DNA of 64,000 nt from Prostheceraeus crozeri. Lineage: Eukaryota > Platyhelminthes > Polycladida > Euryleptidae. Location of the stretch: positions 186,001 to 250,000 of the forward strand of contig CAJQUW010003017.1 of the NCBI GenBank assembly GCA_907163375.1, read 5' to 3'. A model generated the notes under the pieces. That model had not been told where the DNA came from. It was given only the letters and a program-made list of their open reading frames with translations, and did no database searches. The position numbers and the translations under genes were made by a program. Shown piece after piece: positions 50,061-61,199 of the stretch (within the stretch, counting starts at the first letter, position 1; each line of letters opens with the position of its first letter).

Positions 50061-50640
50061 ACTCTGACTTTCTGACATTGTCTGACGCCCTCTAGTTTGT
50101 CAGTCGTTAACCCAACACTTCACAATAAAATTCGCCCCTTCTAATGACCAACTCAAATTCCCATCTTACAAGCGTGGTCTGTGTTTCCGAGAATCATTGT
50201 AATTAACCTTAGAATGTCCATGAGAATATCCGCCCAGGTGAAGAAATGGTGCGTAAGCACCATATGGTTCTACTCATTCAAACAAAGCGAAGAGTCAAGG
50301 TTCAATGGTTGCAAGTTATCACCTGCGTGAAAGTTTGCAACTGATATATTGCAAAATTAATTGTAGATTTTTGAACATCCCATTCAATCGAGAGAATGTT
50401 TTTTGTGACTCACTCTGTATACTAAACTAAGGGAGCCAACCTATCCTGCTAATTTGTTGGCAAATACATGTAGATCTTACAGAACTGTATTGTTGGATAG
50501 CTGTGCATATTTGTCCATTCAATGCTTAGTTCAATGAGCAAACGTTCTAAGGATGTTCTATTTCCTGGATTTTATTGTTTCTTTCGATCGTAGAGTTTGT
50601 GAAGGAAGATCAGTTAAGCTAACATTGTTCCATTTAATCC
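50061..50640. other. host DNA upstream of the stomatin gene
   Basis: No gene recognised. The promoter of the stomatin gene should lie here, but no clear TATA box stands out. Confidence 0.3.
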
Positions 50641-50712
50641 ATCAGTCATGATCTCACATGTGTAATAGCTTCCTAACGGCATTCACTTCACTCCTCTTCC
50701 GAATACTATCAG

Positions 50713-50881
50713 GTATGTCACAGTTTTATGAAGTTCAGCTTTCCTCCGCTCATTCGCTTCCTCATCGTCGTCCGCTCCCTTTTCCTCTGATTTGTCACCT
50801 GCTCTTCCAATCTCCTCTCGCAATTTACTTCATCTTCTTTCATCGCTCTTCCCTCACTCATCACCGTGGTTCCTCTCGCAG
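50713..50881 (+). other. likely 5' UTR intron of the stomatin gene
   Basis: A donor CAG|GTATGT at 50713 and a long pyrimidine tract end in CTCTCGCAG at 50881. Removing it leaves 37 bases before the chosen ATG. The open frame that runs through it is pyrimidine-derived and does not look like protein. Confidence 0.55.
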
Positions 50882-50918
50882 CTTCACCACGTTCTCTCCT
50901 ACTATTGCCATCCCTTCC

Positions 50919-52007
50919 ATGTCTGGCCGGGGGAGCAGCAGTCCAGCCTCGGTGCACTTCGCGGGCCATACCTTCGATAATGACGATGGCGACGATTGTC
51001 TACCCATGGCCACTCCCTCTGCACCTTTGGAAGCATCCTCAACCGTGGCCAAGAGGCCGAGGGGTCCACTTAAACGCTCTTTCACACTGGTACCGGAGAG
51101 GATTGGGAATGCTCGGTTTAAGACTCGTTTTGGGCGACGCTTTGGGAAATCTTTGTCTTCATCTACTTCAGCTAATACGAATGCCAATCGCGCGATCGAC
51201 GTCGGCTCACTGCCACAATGCGAATTTCTCATGAAAATTTTGGCCATTCTTGTTGTCATTTTCACATTTCCACTGTGCCTAATCGTATGCATCAAGGTCA
51301 TCGCGCAGTATGAACGCGCTGTTATATTCAGACTTGGTCGCTTATTGGATGGTGCTCGAGGTCCAGGACTTATCTTCATACTGCCATGCCTCGATTCCAT
51401 CAAAACCATCGATTTACGAACTTTTACCTTCGATGTACCTACACAGGAGGTGCTAACAAAGGACTCTGTTACTGTGGCAGTCGACGCAGTCGTGTATTAT
51501 CGGATCTTTGATCCTACTATGTCGGTAGTGAACGTCGAGGATGCTAATAGATCTACGCGTCTACTTGCCGCAACCACTCTACGAAATGTGTTGGGTACCA
51601 TGGACCTCTATCAGCTACTTACAGACCGTGAAAACATTGCTGCATTGATGCAGGAATGTTTGGACGTTGCGACGGATACATGGGGCGTTAAAGTTGAGCG
51701 CGTTGAAGTCAAGGACGTGCGACTGCCGATTCAGCTGCAGAGAGCCATGGCGGCTGAGGCCGAAGCGACACGAGAAGCGAAGGCGAAAGTAATCGCTGCC
51801 GAAGGGGAAGAGGCGGCGTCCAAGTCGCTCCGGAAAGCCGGTAAAGTTCTAGCTGAGTGTCCAATCGCCCTACAACTGCGATATTTACAAACATTGAGTA
51901 GTATTTCCGCAGAGAAGAACTCAACCATCATATTTCCACTACCGATTGATATAATCAAATACATGCAACAGCGACATGATGACCCTTACGACGAGGATAA
52001 TGTGTGA
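50919..52007 (+). CDS. stomatin / MEC-2-like band 7 (SPFH) membrane protein, host gene
   Basis: 362 residues from the ATG giving MSGRGSSSPAS. Residues 1-105 are a low-complexity cytosolic head. About residues 106-130 form the hydrophobic hairpin (LAILVVIFTFPLCLIVCIKV) with the central proline of stomatins. The SPFH domain follows: QYERAVIFRLGRLL, GPGLIFILPCLD, TFDVPTQEVLTKDSV, VVYYRI and RNVLGTMDL. Next come GVKVERVEVKDVRLP and the Ala/Glu-rich AMAAEAEATREAKAKVIAAE helix, and an oligomerisation end (LQTLSSISAEKNSTIIFPLP). Stomatins oligomerise at the inner membrane face and regulate ion channels. The coding part is intronless, with a probable 5' UTR intron. The gene looks functional. Confidence 0.9.
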   Translation: MSGRGSSSPASVHFAGHTFDNDDGDDCLPMATPSAPLEASSTVAKRPRGPLKRSFTLVPERIGNARFKTRFGRRFGKSLSSSTSANTNANRAIDVGSLPQCEFLMKILAILVVIFTFPLCLIVCIKVIAQYERAVIFRLGRLLDGARGPGLIFILPCLDSIKTIDLRTFTFDVPTQEVLTKDSVTVAVDAVVYYRIFDPTMSVVNVEDANRSTRLLAATTLRNVLGTMDLYQLLTDRENIAALMQECLDVATDTWGVKVERVEVKDVRLPIQLQRAMAAEAEATREAKAKVIAAEGEEAASKSLRKAGKVLAECPIALQLRYLQTLSSISAEKNSTIIFPLPIDIIKYMQQRHDDPYDEDNV

Positions 52008-53689
52008 CACCGCTTCCACGATGCTATAGTGCCTCAACATGGCCTCCCGGGGAGGATGGCCTTCCACATCGTTCGTGCTGAACAATTCAAACTTCACATA
52101 ACATGGCTGTGATTCGTCTGTGTCGATCGTGGATGGAATTTCGTCAGGAATCGAGTTGTTGCTTGTCAGATGTCCACTATTCCATTGTTGAGAAAAAACG
52201 AAATAATTCACAACTAATTATGAAAATAATACGTTTTATTCATAATTTGGACGAAAATGTGGTGTTGTTATAAAGTATCATCAACAACAATGGACAATCA
52301 GCATCCGACTACACGTCGGCTGACCGATTATCTGCAAGTTCTGCAGATGCAGATAGGATATGATCCAAAAATTTACCAGAAGATATTCCCCATGCGAAAT
52401 TATACATTTAAGGCAAAGTCAAATGAAGGTTATATGATCCCATCGACGTTTGGGACAGCCTCTTATCAAATGAATTTGGTTGAAACCGGTTGCTAGCCCT
52501 ACATATCTTCTTTTCAGACTGGCTTAGACCAGATTTTTTCCAACTGGTATAATTGGAGCATTCAATTTTAATTATCATGTTACTACGAAACCATGTGATA
52601 TTAAACTACATTAAGATCGGTTTTCTTTTAGCGGCGAGGAATCTTTAGTTAATTAACCCCACTTGATTTGATGTTTGTGCTTCTATCTTCCTGAGACTTG
52701 TTTTGAAACACATTCGTCGCATGTTCTCCCGAAAAGTTAGAATTCTGCATTTTTAAGATTCTAAAGTAGTGATATTTTTATAAAACGCTCGCAAAAATAA
52801 GTTTCCTCATAATTTTGATCAGATGAATTTCTGCTTTGCTTTTATCTTCGATGTCGTTACTATATTGCATAATATGAAATCTTGAAATAATGGCCATTAA
52901 TTCTTCATTACTCTTCAATGCTTTATATATACTGTATATGCAGTTACGCCGCTAGAGCTACTAAAATTGATAGAAAATGGTTATTATGTATTCTTTTGCA
53001 CATCAAAGTCCTAAATGCTTCATAATGTCGACATTCTTTTCCAAGAATGAATCTTTGAATTTGGAATTTAGAGTTTGGAAATTTTGAATATCAAATTCAA
53101 GTGGAAAATCAAGCAGCAAAAGGAAATGGTCCCCACTTTGAAAGTGCTCTCAACAGATTAGAGTTTCCAACAATTTTGATTAAGTATACAAATATCACTC
53201 GACGTCATGCTGGACAATGCAGAAGTGCTCACTATTTTTACAATTCACCTAACATAACTGAAATCAATGTTTCAATGAGCGAAAATGATGCAGAAAATCT
53301 ATAAGCCTATCTGCATGCACATGTGTATACATAGGCGTGCATGTAACTGATATCTGTATTTTATACAACTGCGTCATGTTCTGTATCATGATATCTAGCC
53401 TACATGCACTGCACATGTATGTTGTGGTGCAAGCAAGAGGTCGTGTAATCAATGCATAATCTTTGAAATTGAACATCGAAGATTTGAATTATTGTATGCA
53501 ATGAGAATAAAAGAAATAGACGGGGAATAGCATGAAATACTTTAATATCTTTCGCGAATGCTATTCATGCATTGATCAAACAGTATAAAAAACTATTTTT
53601 CAAAAAACAGTTTTGATAAATTACTGTGCCTAGTGTTGGTTAATTCATGTACATAAATTTGATCGGTGAATTACGAGGAAGTGGAAAAG
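52008..53689. other. host DNA downstream of stomatin
   Basis: Probably begins with the 3' UTR of the stomatin gene. No further gene, RNA or clear repeat is visible in about 1.7 kb; a 79-codon frame at 52257 has no supporting features. Confidence 0.35.
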
Positions 53690-53850
53690 ATTTTTCGATA
53701 AGTGAAGTGCGATTCCGCTGTGGTGTGAAACCTCTTCCGCGCACCTCCGAGTTCTTCCTCCCAATGACTATTGTCTGTCGCTGGACTCGAACCTCTTAAA
53801 TATTGATCTCTAATGCAGTTAACCACTGTGTCGCAGAATTTGAGAAAAAT
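53690..53850 (-). repeat. tRNA-derived SINE
   Basis: Minus strand: A-box-like AGTGGTTAACTGCATTAGAG (complement of 53808-53827), then a perfect B box GGTTCGAGTCC (complement of 53783-53793). The acceptor arms do not pair. A non-tRNA body (AGTCATTGGGAGGAAGAAC and on) follows, so this is a SINE and not a tRNA gene. Confidence 0.65.
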
Positions 53851-54319
53851 AAAATGTGTCATTCTTTATTCCTATGTAAGCAGACAAATCTCAAAATCAA
53901 AGTAAAAAATAGTATGTGTGTGCAGACTAAGAACTTAAAGTGCATGAAATATTGCAATCAGGATATGAACTGAACTTGAACTAAAATTAAATCTATAAAT
54001 CACTCATTCTGACTGAGTGTAATAATAATGATGGGCTAATCACTTGAAGATTTAGGTTCACTCTGAAAATATTGATGAAACTGAAGAGCAAATCATAGGA
54101 GCTCATTCTAAAACAGTCTACAAATTTATCAAATTCATAATTTTTTCTAATGTGCTTTTTCAATTTAAATAATTCTCACATGTAAATGAGGTTGCGGATT
54201 AGGATTGATAATCAGAGAGCTTGAGAACACGGAGTTAAACTTTAAATATTGTAGATGCGGATGTGGATGCTTATCCAACTTCTGTCCTCAAGCGATTTGC
54301 TCAGTTCAGAACATAGCAA
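53851..54319. other. host DNA, nothing recognised
   Basis: AT-rich sequence without supported features. Confidence 0.3.
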
Positions 54320-55045
54320 CTTTCTTCCTCTTCTTCTCAGCCAAGATCGGTCCACTGCTGGACGAAGGCCTCCGCATGACTTTCCCAATAGTCCGGGGGA
54401 CCTGCTGACACTTTCTTCATAAATTCTCGCACAAAGGGCTTAGTAGCATGGATTTGTAGATCTTGAAACGCTGAATACAAAAATCAAATTCTTAGGTGTC
54501 ACAGTCAGTCGCTTTCGGTTATAGGTAAGGTTAAAGGATTCACATTGGAATCCAAATGTAAAATTCAGGAAATATCTGTGAATTGTGAATCACTTGGCAA
54601 TTTTCGTACATTTTCTTTTGCAGAATGCCATGAAATTTGAAACATGATTGAGTTCAGAACATCAACTTCGATATAAAAGTTGAAGTGAGTCACATTGTTC
54701 AGTGTTTGATGTCTGAGAGTCTATACAAAATGAGTAAATTTCATGTTTTTACTTAATCTTGGCGAGTTTACTCGTTCTACGCGCCATATTATGTCTGGCC
54801 CAACTCTATTTCAATCATACTGCCGACTCCAGGACATCCTTCACACCAGTTCACCCTCTGATTCAATCGTTCTTCCTCCGGTACCTTCTTGTTATTTTGA
54901 GCATCGCTCTTTCCATCGTATACTGAGTAACTTCGAGTCTTGAGCGTTGTTTCTTCGCAGTTGTCCATGTTTCACATCCGTAAGTCATCACTGGCAAAAT
55001 ACACTGGTCGAAGACTTATCTCTTTAAGCAGATTGGAATTTTGCT
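54320..55045 (-). mobile_element. RTE-like LINE 3' fragment
   Basis: On the minus strand, LPVMTYGCETWTTAKKQRSR and a degraded TGVKDVLES segment (54750-55030) are the post-reverse-transcriptase part of RTE-type elements. Further on, AEAFVQQWTDLG and a stop (54340-54390) match the usual end of such proteins. The stretch between them is degraded. The copy is truncated at its 5' end, as is usual for LINEs. Confidence 0.7.
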
Positions 55046-56509
55046 TTTAAACATTGCAATACAATAGATTATTTAACCCTTGGAGAGTTTTTATGGCTAT
55101 ATAGCTCTAATGAGCACAAATCGATTCATTTATTTAGGACATATAGTACAAAAGCACGGTAAATGAAAGAAAGAAAGATACATAATCGTCATGCCTTTGA
55201 GGTGCACATTATTCGAATATTATCTCTTGCATCAGGTCTAGCTTTGGCTATCCGTTTTCATGACCTATTTAATTATTTGACGTTATAAGTAATTTGAAAT
55301 CTGGCATTTGTTTGATGTTTTCACGAACTCTTAATTAGAAGATTTAGAATGTAATGAAATATGAACAAGCATCAAGAAATAGGAGTAGCAACAAAAGGTT
55401 AAATCACATCCACAGATTTTCGATGCATGAAATGAAAGTCATGAGAATATCGGAATGAGCAAGAATTCACAAGACAGGAATGAAAATATTAAACCTCCAA
55501 GGATCCTTGAAATCTGCTTAAAGATGATCAAATTCATCAGTGCAGAACTCTGTGATGGAGATAGGTTATTGATATTCCGCAAGTGCACATAACTCTATAA
55601 GCAAAATGTACCAAATTATACACTTGGAAGAATAGGACTTAGGCCTGTTTATGCATATATTGAAGACATAGTAAAGTCCTAGCTTCCGCTAGACAGGTTT
55701 CGCAAAAGTGCACATCTCCTTCGGAATGAACAACTAAACTTGAGATATTTGTTTAAACATTTTTATGCTTAATCGATTACATGCGTATGCTTTCACAAAA
55801 TGTTGTTATTTTCTAACGTTCATTATCGGATGAGAATTATCATATATTGCTGAATGAGGAGAAGTGGATAAGTTGTGTCTATCAGTTAGGGTGTGTTGAT
55901 AACAATATGCATAAAAATAATAGGCCGACAAGTCTGAAATGCGAGGACACATTGCCTCCAAACAGTTATAATAGTTGAATTATCTCAAGGTTGTGACAAA
56001 GTTGGCAACGTTCAAGCTGTAGAAAGTCTCAGTTAACGATTAAGGTACTGTTCCCTGTTCTATCAAAGTTAACTCTGTGCGCTCATAAAGAACCTGCCTA
56101 CCTATGAAATGTGAGCCCTATTGTTTTTCGCGACAAGCTGCAACTGATATGCTGGCAGATGCATCATAAACTTATTATCCGATTTGATCATCAAACCGTC
56201 AACCATACTTACGATTTCATAAATACTAAAGATGGAACCCAACCTTTTGGTGGAATGCAAAAATCAGAAATAAACGCCACTTTGGCACCCACCGTGATTC
56301 ATCACTCTCACGCATGCATAGACAGGTGACACATTTTCTCACACACATGGATTTCTTTACTATGCGGCTATCTATCGGTGTCTGTGCATTGTCTAGAATG
56401 CTTGTGGCAGACGAGAACAATGCTGTGTAATCGAAAGACATCAAACTCATTCATCTCATTTGGTTTGTATCTCTCAGTAACATGCGAACTGCTGTACTGA
56501 AAGCTTACC
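55046..56509. other. host DNA, nothing recognised
   Basis: About 1.5 kb of AT-rich DNA with only short chance frames. Confidence 0.35.
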
Positions 56510-57010
56510 AAAACGACTATCATAGGGGTCAAGCTGAGGCTTATACAGTGGTCAATGAAACGTTGCCACCGGCGTCATCAGTGGTCACGTGTTGTTTGGT
56601 CGGATGAGGCAGCTGTGCGATTAAAATTCAAAGATAGACGTATACGCCTTTAGCTAAAGTCTGGGCAAGACATGATCGTTTTTTTCGTTTTTTTACATCG
56701 AGGAGTCAGGACGATTGTAGGAAATCGCTCATCTGGGGAGACATTTGAAGTGATGGTCGCAGCTCACTACATGTTATGAGGGAAAACATGAACTCTGAAC
56801 CCTACGTTCGAGTGCTCGAAGAACATGTTTATCCTTTAGCATTCAGTTTAGGTGATCCATCATCTGATTAGATTCTCATGGATGACAATGCTCCATGCCA
56901 GGGTAACTCAATTGTATAAAAGACAGGCAGGAATATGAACCTCAGACTGGCTGGCAAAGTCTCCTGACTTTAATCCAATCGAACATGTCTTGTCTATAGT
57001 CTATAAACAT
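56510..57010 (+). pseudogene. decayed Tc1-like transposase
   Basis: Motifs in order: LIQWSMKRCHRRHQWSRVVW, then SDEAAVRLKF (first catalytic Asp block WSDE), YVRVLEEHVYPLAF, ILMDDNAPCQ (second Asp) and SPDFNPIEHV. They are scattered over frames with stops, and terminal repeats were not found. This is a second, older Tc1/mariner copy, different from the one at 26759. Confidence 0.7.
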
Positions 57011-57135
57011 CAATCGTTCATCACATTTGTCACTTGAGATAGTAGGCTGAGAGAATTGAGAGATTGAAAGCCCAAGGTGGAAGTGTGGGCCTACCTTTGT
57101 GTCACGATGGTCCAAATGCCTCATCAGAAATTGCC

Positions 57136-58587
57136 ATGAAATCTTCAAAAAAAGCAAAGTTGATGATAAATGTTCACCTAGCCCTGATAAAGTCAATAAA
57201 GAGAAAGTACCAAATACGCAGAAAATTAGCCAGCACGCTAAAAGACGTCAGTAGAAAGTTTCTTGGTGCCAAGAGTCATCTGAGACAGTTGCTGCAGACA
57301 GATTGCAGGACCATAAATAATGCTACCATCAACATTGCTCGGTCAAATCCAATTCGTCACTTAGTCATTTCCTTCTATTGTCGTGATGATAATTCCAGAC
57401 TTGCATCAGGGAAGAAAGAGTTTATTAGGATTCGTGGACAGTCTTTTCAGAAGAGGTATCTGCTGTTTTCTATCAGTGACCTGCACATGAAATATATGTC
57501 CGAAAATTCAACAGAAAAGATTTCTCGGTCATTGTTCTTTTTATTGAAGCCAAAACAAGTTGTGAAGTCCAAGATTTCTGACAGACAGTTATGCATGTGC
57601 ATAAAATGTGAAAATCCTCGATTGCTCCTCCAGGCATTACGAAATATCAAAGTTCTCAAGTCATCAAGTATGTCTGAAAATCTTCGACAAATTGTATGTT
57701 CGCCTTATTCAGAGTTGTGCTGTTCGCGCCTGTGTCCAGAATGTCAATCAAGGAGTGTGTGTCCAAGGGAGGAAGATGGGTCATTTTTGTCATCGTTGTC
57801 AACAATTCCGTATGTCCAATGGCAGCGAATCAAAGACAGAGAAGTCTCGGTAGCACTCACCAAGCGTGTTCAACTCACTGATTCTGTCCAGAAGCTAGCT
57901 CTGAAGTGTGAAACTGCGATGGAAATGTATGCATATCACCAATTCTCCTTCACTAACCAATATCATGAAATGAGGCTAGCGAAGCAAATGATGTCAACAG
58001 ATGAAATCTGTTTGCTGGTGGATTTCAGTGAAAATTACACAATGAAATTTGGGAATGAAGTCCAATCGGCACACTTCGGCTACAATGAGCAAATTACTAT
58101 TCACCAAGGAGTAGCATATGCACAAAATGAGGAACCGAAATGTTTTGCGACACTAAGTACGGACAGGCGGAAAACAGCCGAAGGAGTGGTGGCACATATT
58201 CACAAAGATCTCGATTTGATTGACAGGACATATGTAAGGAAATTGATTATCTTCTCTGATAGCCCTAGTTCACGGTACCGTAACCGTTCTACTGTTCAGC
58301 TTCTTGCTCGACTTTGCGATTTTTTTCATATCGATTCTCTAGAATGGTATTTCAGTAAGAGTGGGCACGGTAAAAGCGCAGCGGATGGCGTCGGCGCTGT
58401 TTTGAAACGAACATGGGATTCGCATGTTTCGAATGGAGAGTTTATTGATAACCTGGGAGATTTATGCGATTTGACAAAAAATGTGGATACTTTGATAACC
58501 ACTGTGTCCAAAGAGGAAATCGACAGAAAGATATATTGGAAGTCAAACTTGCGTGACAAGGAGGGTGAGTTATTTTATATTTTATAA
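57136..58587 (+). CDS. transposon-like protein of a widespread uncharacterised metazoan family
   Basis: 484 codons open from the ATG giving MKSSKKAKLM; the frame extends a little upstream. Landmarks: a CMCIKCENPRLLLQALR cysteine motif, later cysteines CCSRLCPECQSRSVC, LLVDFSENYTM, QSAHFGYNEQITIHQG, LIIFSDSPSSRYRN and WYFSKSGHGKSAADGVGAVL, then KR. The DFxENY, SD(G/S)-x-x-x-(Q/R)Y(K/R)N and GHGKGxxDGxGxxxKR blocks recur in many uncharacterised, repeat-like invertebrate proteins. Their spaced acidic residues would suit a DDE-type nuclease, but that is inference. A donor GTGAGT lies at 58565-58570, so a further exon probably follows. The frame looks functional over its length, next to a dead Tc1 copy. 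Confidence 0.6.
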   Translation: MKSSKKAKLMINVHLALIKSIKRKYQIRRKLASTLKDVSRKFLGAKSHLRQLLQTDCRTINNATINIARSNPIRHLVISFYCRDDNSRLASGKKEFIRIRGQSFQKRYLLFSISDLHMKYMSENSTEKISRSLFFLLKPKQVVKSKISDRQLCMCIKCENPRLLLQALRNIKVLKSSSMSENLRQIVCSPYSELCCSRLCPECQSRSVCPREEDGSFLSSLSTIPYVQWQRIKDREVSVALTKRVQLTDSVQKLALKCETAMEMYAYHQFSFTNQYHEMRLAKQMMSTDEICLLVDFSENYTMKFGNEVQSAHFGYNEQITIHQGVAYAQNEEPKCFATLSTDRRKTAEGVVAHIHKDLDLIDRTYVRKLIIFSDSPSSRYRNRSTVQLLARLCDFFHIDSLEWYFSKSGHGKSAADGVGAVLKRTWDSHVSNGEFIDNLGDLCDLTKNVDTLITTVSKEEIDRKIYWKSNLRDKEGELFYIL

Positions 58588-59028
58588 TGTTACTTTTTGT
58601 GTAGATATGAATGCTTACTCTGATGATTGACGATCAAAATTCAACTGCAGGATTTGCTGCATTTTTACCGACCGTGGCCTACATGTAGCCTATCTATGGA
58701 GAGCGACATGAATAGAAATGAACTGTTGTTGCCTTCTAGTCTTGCTCATTCAGTAGGCCTAAAGCTACATTATCAAGCCTCTTCCTATAGCTTCTGACTG
58801 CAAACATTGATCAGGCCTATTGAAAAAATCATTCTGCTGTAGAGGTCTCATAATGATAATTGCTTGAACTTGATATAAAGAAGAAAAATTGAGAGCTTGG
58901 TAGATTTTATGCATAAAATCACATTTGATCTAGGGCCTATACTTATTCTAGAATTTTTATTCATTATTTTGACATCATGAATGCATCACGAGATAGGCCA
59001 TAGGCCTATACACGTCATTTTTATTTTC
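58588..59028. other. host DNA between the transposon-like gene and element 3
   Basis: Possible intron of the preceding gene, with an acceptor-like CTGCAG near 58650. Nothing else recognised. Confidence 0.3.
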
Positions 59029-59034
59029 CCCGTG

Positions 59035-59540
59035 AGTAATGGGCAAAAGACCGTTCCAGGACACCATAAAATTCAAAAAAATGGTATCTTTAAAAACGAC
59101 ATAAATTCATGAATTTGAACCCTTTTTCAGGTTTTTAAGACCTAAATACATGAATTTAGTCCATTCAAAAAGTACCATTTTTTCAAAAATGGTACTTTTT
59201 AAAAACGACATAAATTCATGAATTTGAACCCTTTTTCAGGTTATGAAGACCTAAATTCATAAATTTGGGCGTTTTTAAAAATACCCAATTTTCAAATTTT
59301 TCAAAATCTCAAATTTGTGATTATGACATTTTTCATTGCTTAAATCATGAACGTTCCAGGACACCGAAAAAAATCAGAAAAGTTAAGAATCTCAAATTTG
59401 TGATTATGACATTTTTCATTGCTTAAATCATGACCGTTCCAGGACACCGAAAATCATAAAAGTTGAGAATTTCAAATTCATGAATTTTATCCATCTTTCA
59501 GGTTTTTAAAATATATCATGTGACTAATAATATTTCTTTA
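59035..59540 (+). repeat. element 3 terminal inverted repeat, one end
   Basis: About 505 bp matching the element 2 terminal repeat, with one fewer internal unit of the CATGACCGTTC-AGGACACC series and a different sequence in one unit (TGTGATTATGACATTTTTC). Confidence 0.88.
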
Positions 59541-59543
59541 AAA

Positions 59544-59654
59544 ATGGAAGAAACAAAAGTGGAAGGAACTTCAGAAATGGAAGGAACCTCAAGAATATAT
59601 CCTTCGTTATCATATGAACGTAGTTCTACTTTAATGGACATTGAAAAAAAATGA
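59544..59654 (+). CDS. small peptide of element 3
   Basis: 36 residues (MEETKVEGTSEMEGTSRIYP and on), stopping in an ATGA overlap with the membrane protein start. A six-residue internal duplication distinguishes it from the 30-residue element 2 version, which suggests the frame is kept while length varies. Confidence 0.4.
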   Translation: MEETKVEGTSEMEGTSRIYPSLSYERSSTLMDIEKK

Positions 59655-60256
59655 ACATTGAAAAACACAAAGATAGAGTAAGGTATATGAAAGATAAGGA
59701 ATCTCAATTATTATTAAGATTAGAGCATTATAAAAAATTAAGAAGGAGATGGACTAAAGTTAAGAATGTAACACAAGGAATTGGCATATTCTTAACAATA
59801 AGTTTAGGTGCTTTAACAATTGTTATATCTTCAGGTGTTTTAGTAATTCCAGTAGTTGCTACAGCTTTAACAGGTACGGGTGTTTTTGCAACTTCACTTG
59901 TTACAATGTTAGATAAATCTTTAATAACTAAGAAACGAAAATCATTAAAAACTAAGCATTTACATATTAAAGAAGTCTATGATAAATTACACTACTACTT
60001 TCAAAGAGTATGTGATGATAATGTTATTACGTTAGATGAGATTGAAAAATTTGATCAAATAGCTAATGAAGTAAATCAAACCTTTCAATTACAGTCCGAA
60101 AAAGTTGATGATAAGAATAGACAGGATGGCAAAATTTCTAGTGATGGTAAAATTTCTAATGAAGAAAATGACAAAATTTTTTTAGAAGAGCTAAAAACTT
60201 TAAGCGAAAATTTAAGCAAAACTTTATTAAACAAAACTTTATTAAACAAAACTTAA
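59651..60256 (+). CDS. conserved two-helix membrane protein, element 3
   Basis: 201 residues, about two substitutions from the element 2 copy (45041-45646): KLRRRWTKVKNV here, KLRKRWTIVKNV there. The two hydrophobic segments and LLNKT tail are unchanged. The frame looks whole. Confidence 0.6.
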   Translation: MNIEKHKDRVRYMKDKESQLLLRLEHYKKLRRRWTKVKNVTQGIGIFLTISLGALTIVISSGVLVIPVVATALTGTGVFATSLVTMLDKSLITKKRKSLKTKHLHIKEVYDKLHYYFQRVCDDNVITLDEIEKFDQIANEVNQTFQLQSEKVDDKNRQDGKISSDGKISNEENDKIFLEELKTLSENLSKTLLNKTLLNKT

Positions 60257-60377
60257 AACGAGAAAACTTTAAACGAAAAGATGTCAAACAACAAAGCAAT
60301 AAAAAAATAATTTGTTCAGTAAAATGTTTTTGTTGTATTCCAATGTTACCACAAAATTCAAATATTATATTTTAAAA

Positions 60378-61199
60378 ATGGATAAAATTAAAGCTGATAA
60401 TCAAAAAAGAATTAAACAATTAGAAGAGTTAATCAAACAAAGAAATATTATGAAAGAAAATCATCTTCAACATAGAATGATAAAAGCTGGCATTCAATCT
60501 GATATGTTTGAAAAAATGCAGCAAACCGAGCAAGTAAAAACTGATTTTGAGAAAACTATGAAACCATTTAAAACTCTTGAAAAAGAAAGTACAAATAATG
60601 ATAAACAAATTGATATAACAGATCCAGAGCACAAAACTATATTAGATGACTATGGATTACTAGAATCAAACATTAATAAGAAATTACCAAAATCTATGCA
60701 ATTTGAACATTCTATTTCATTTATAGATGGAAAAATAATACCTAGATTTTATCTCGGTCAAAAAGAAATATTTCCACAACCTTTTCGAGGTATAATTTTT
60801 TCACCAGATAAATCTCCTTTTAATTTAGATAGAAATTTTGTTGATCTTTTAAGAGGAGCAGCTTTAAATAATTATGCTGTAGAAGATCTCATAAAATATA
60901 AAGCTATGTTAGACAGAGTTGGTGCAGTAAAATCTCTTAGACGTTATAAACAATTAGAAAATTTATTATCAACGGGAGTTAGAGTAGGGAAAGGTTTATC
61001 TGAAAAACAGAAAACTGAAACAACCATATTTTTACCAGATGATCCACAAGAATTACTAAATAGATTAAATATTTTAATATCTGCAATAAAAGAAGGACAT
61101 AATTCTAGTTTCAATGAAATTCATGCTATATTGAAAAGACTGTTAGAAAAGAAGATTCTAAATGAAGAGGATTATAAAAGTGTAACCGGACATCTCTGA
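60378..61199 (+). CDS. conserved Polinton protein, element 3
   Basis: About 273 residues from the ATG giving MDKIKADNQ. Nearly identical to element 2 (44095-44919) until the last few residues. There the two copies diverge abruptly (SVTGHL here, SVTNRMF there) because a different hairpin provides the end and stop codon. The frame looks whole. Confidence 0.65.
   Translation: MDKIKADNQKRIKQLEELIKQRNIMKENHLQHRMIKAGIQSDMFEKMQQTEQVKTDFEKTMKPFKTLEKESTNNDKQIDITDPEHKTILDDYGLLESNINKKLPKSMQFEHSISFIDGKIIPRFYLGQKEIFPQPFRGIIFSPDKSPFNLDRNFVDLLRGAALNNYAVEDLIKYKAMLDRVGAVKSLRRYKQLENLLSTGVRVGKGLSEKQKTETTIFLPDDPQELLNRLNILISAIKEGHNSSFNEIHAILKRLLEKKILNEEDYKSVTGHL

Noticed and set aside
50658-50918. N-terminal extension of the stomatin protein
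   Set aside because: The stretch is a pyrimidine tract bounded by a splice donor and acceptor and translates to low-complexity sequence; the ATG at 50919 is preferred.
52257-52496. 79-residue + strand frame downstream of stomatin
   Set aside because: No homology or codon-like pattern that I can support; probably 3' UTR or intergenic.
53783-53827. Functional tRNA gene on the minus strand
   Set aside because: Good A and B boxes, but the acceptor and anticodon arms do not pair; better explained as a SINE.
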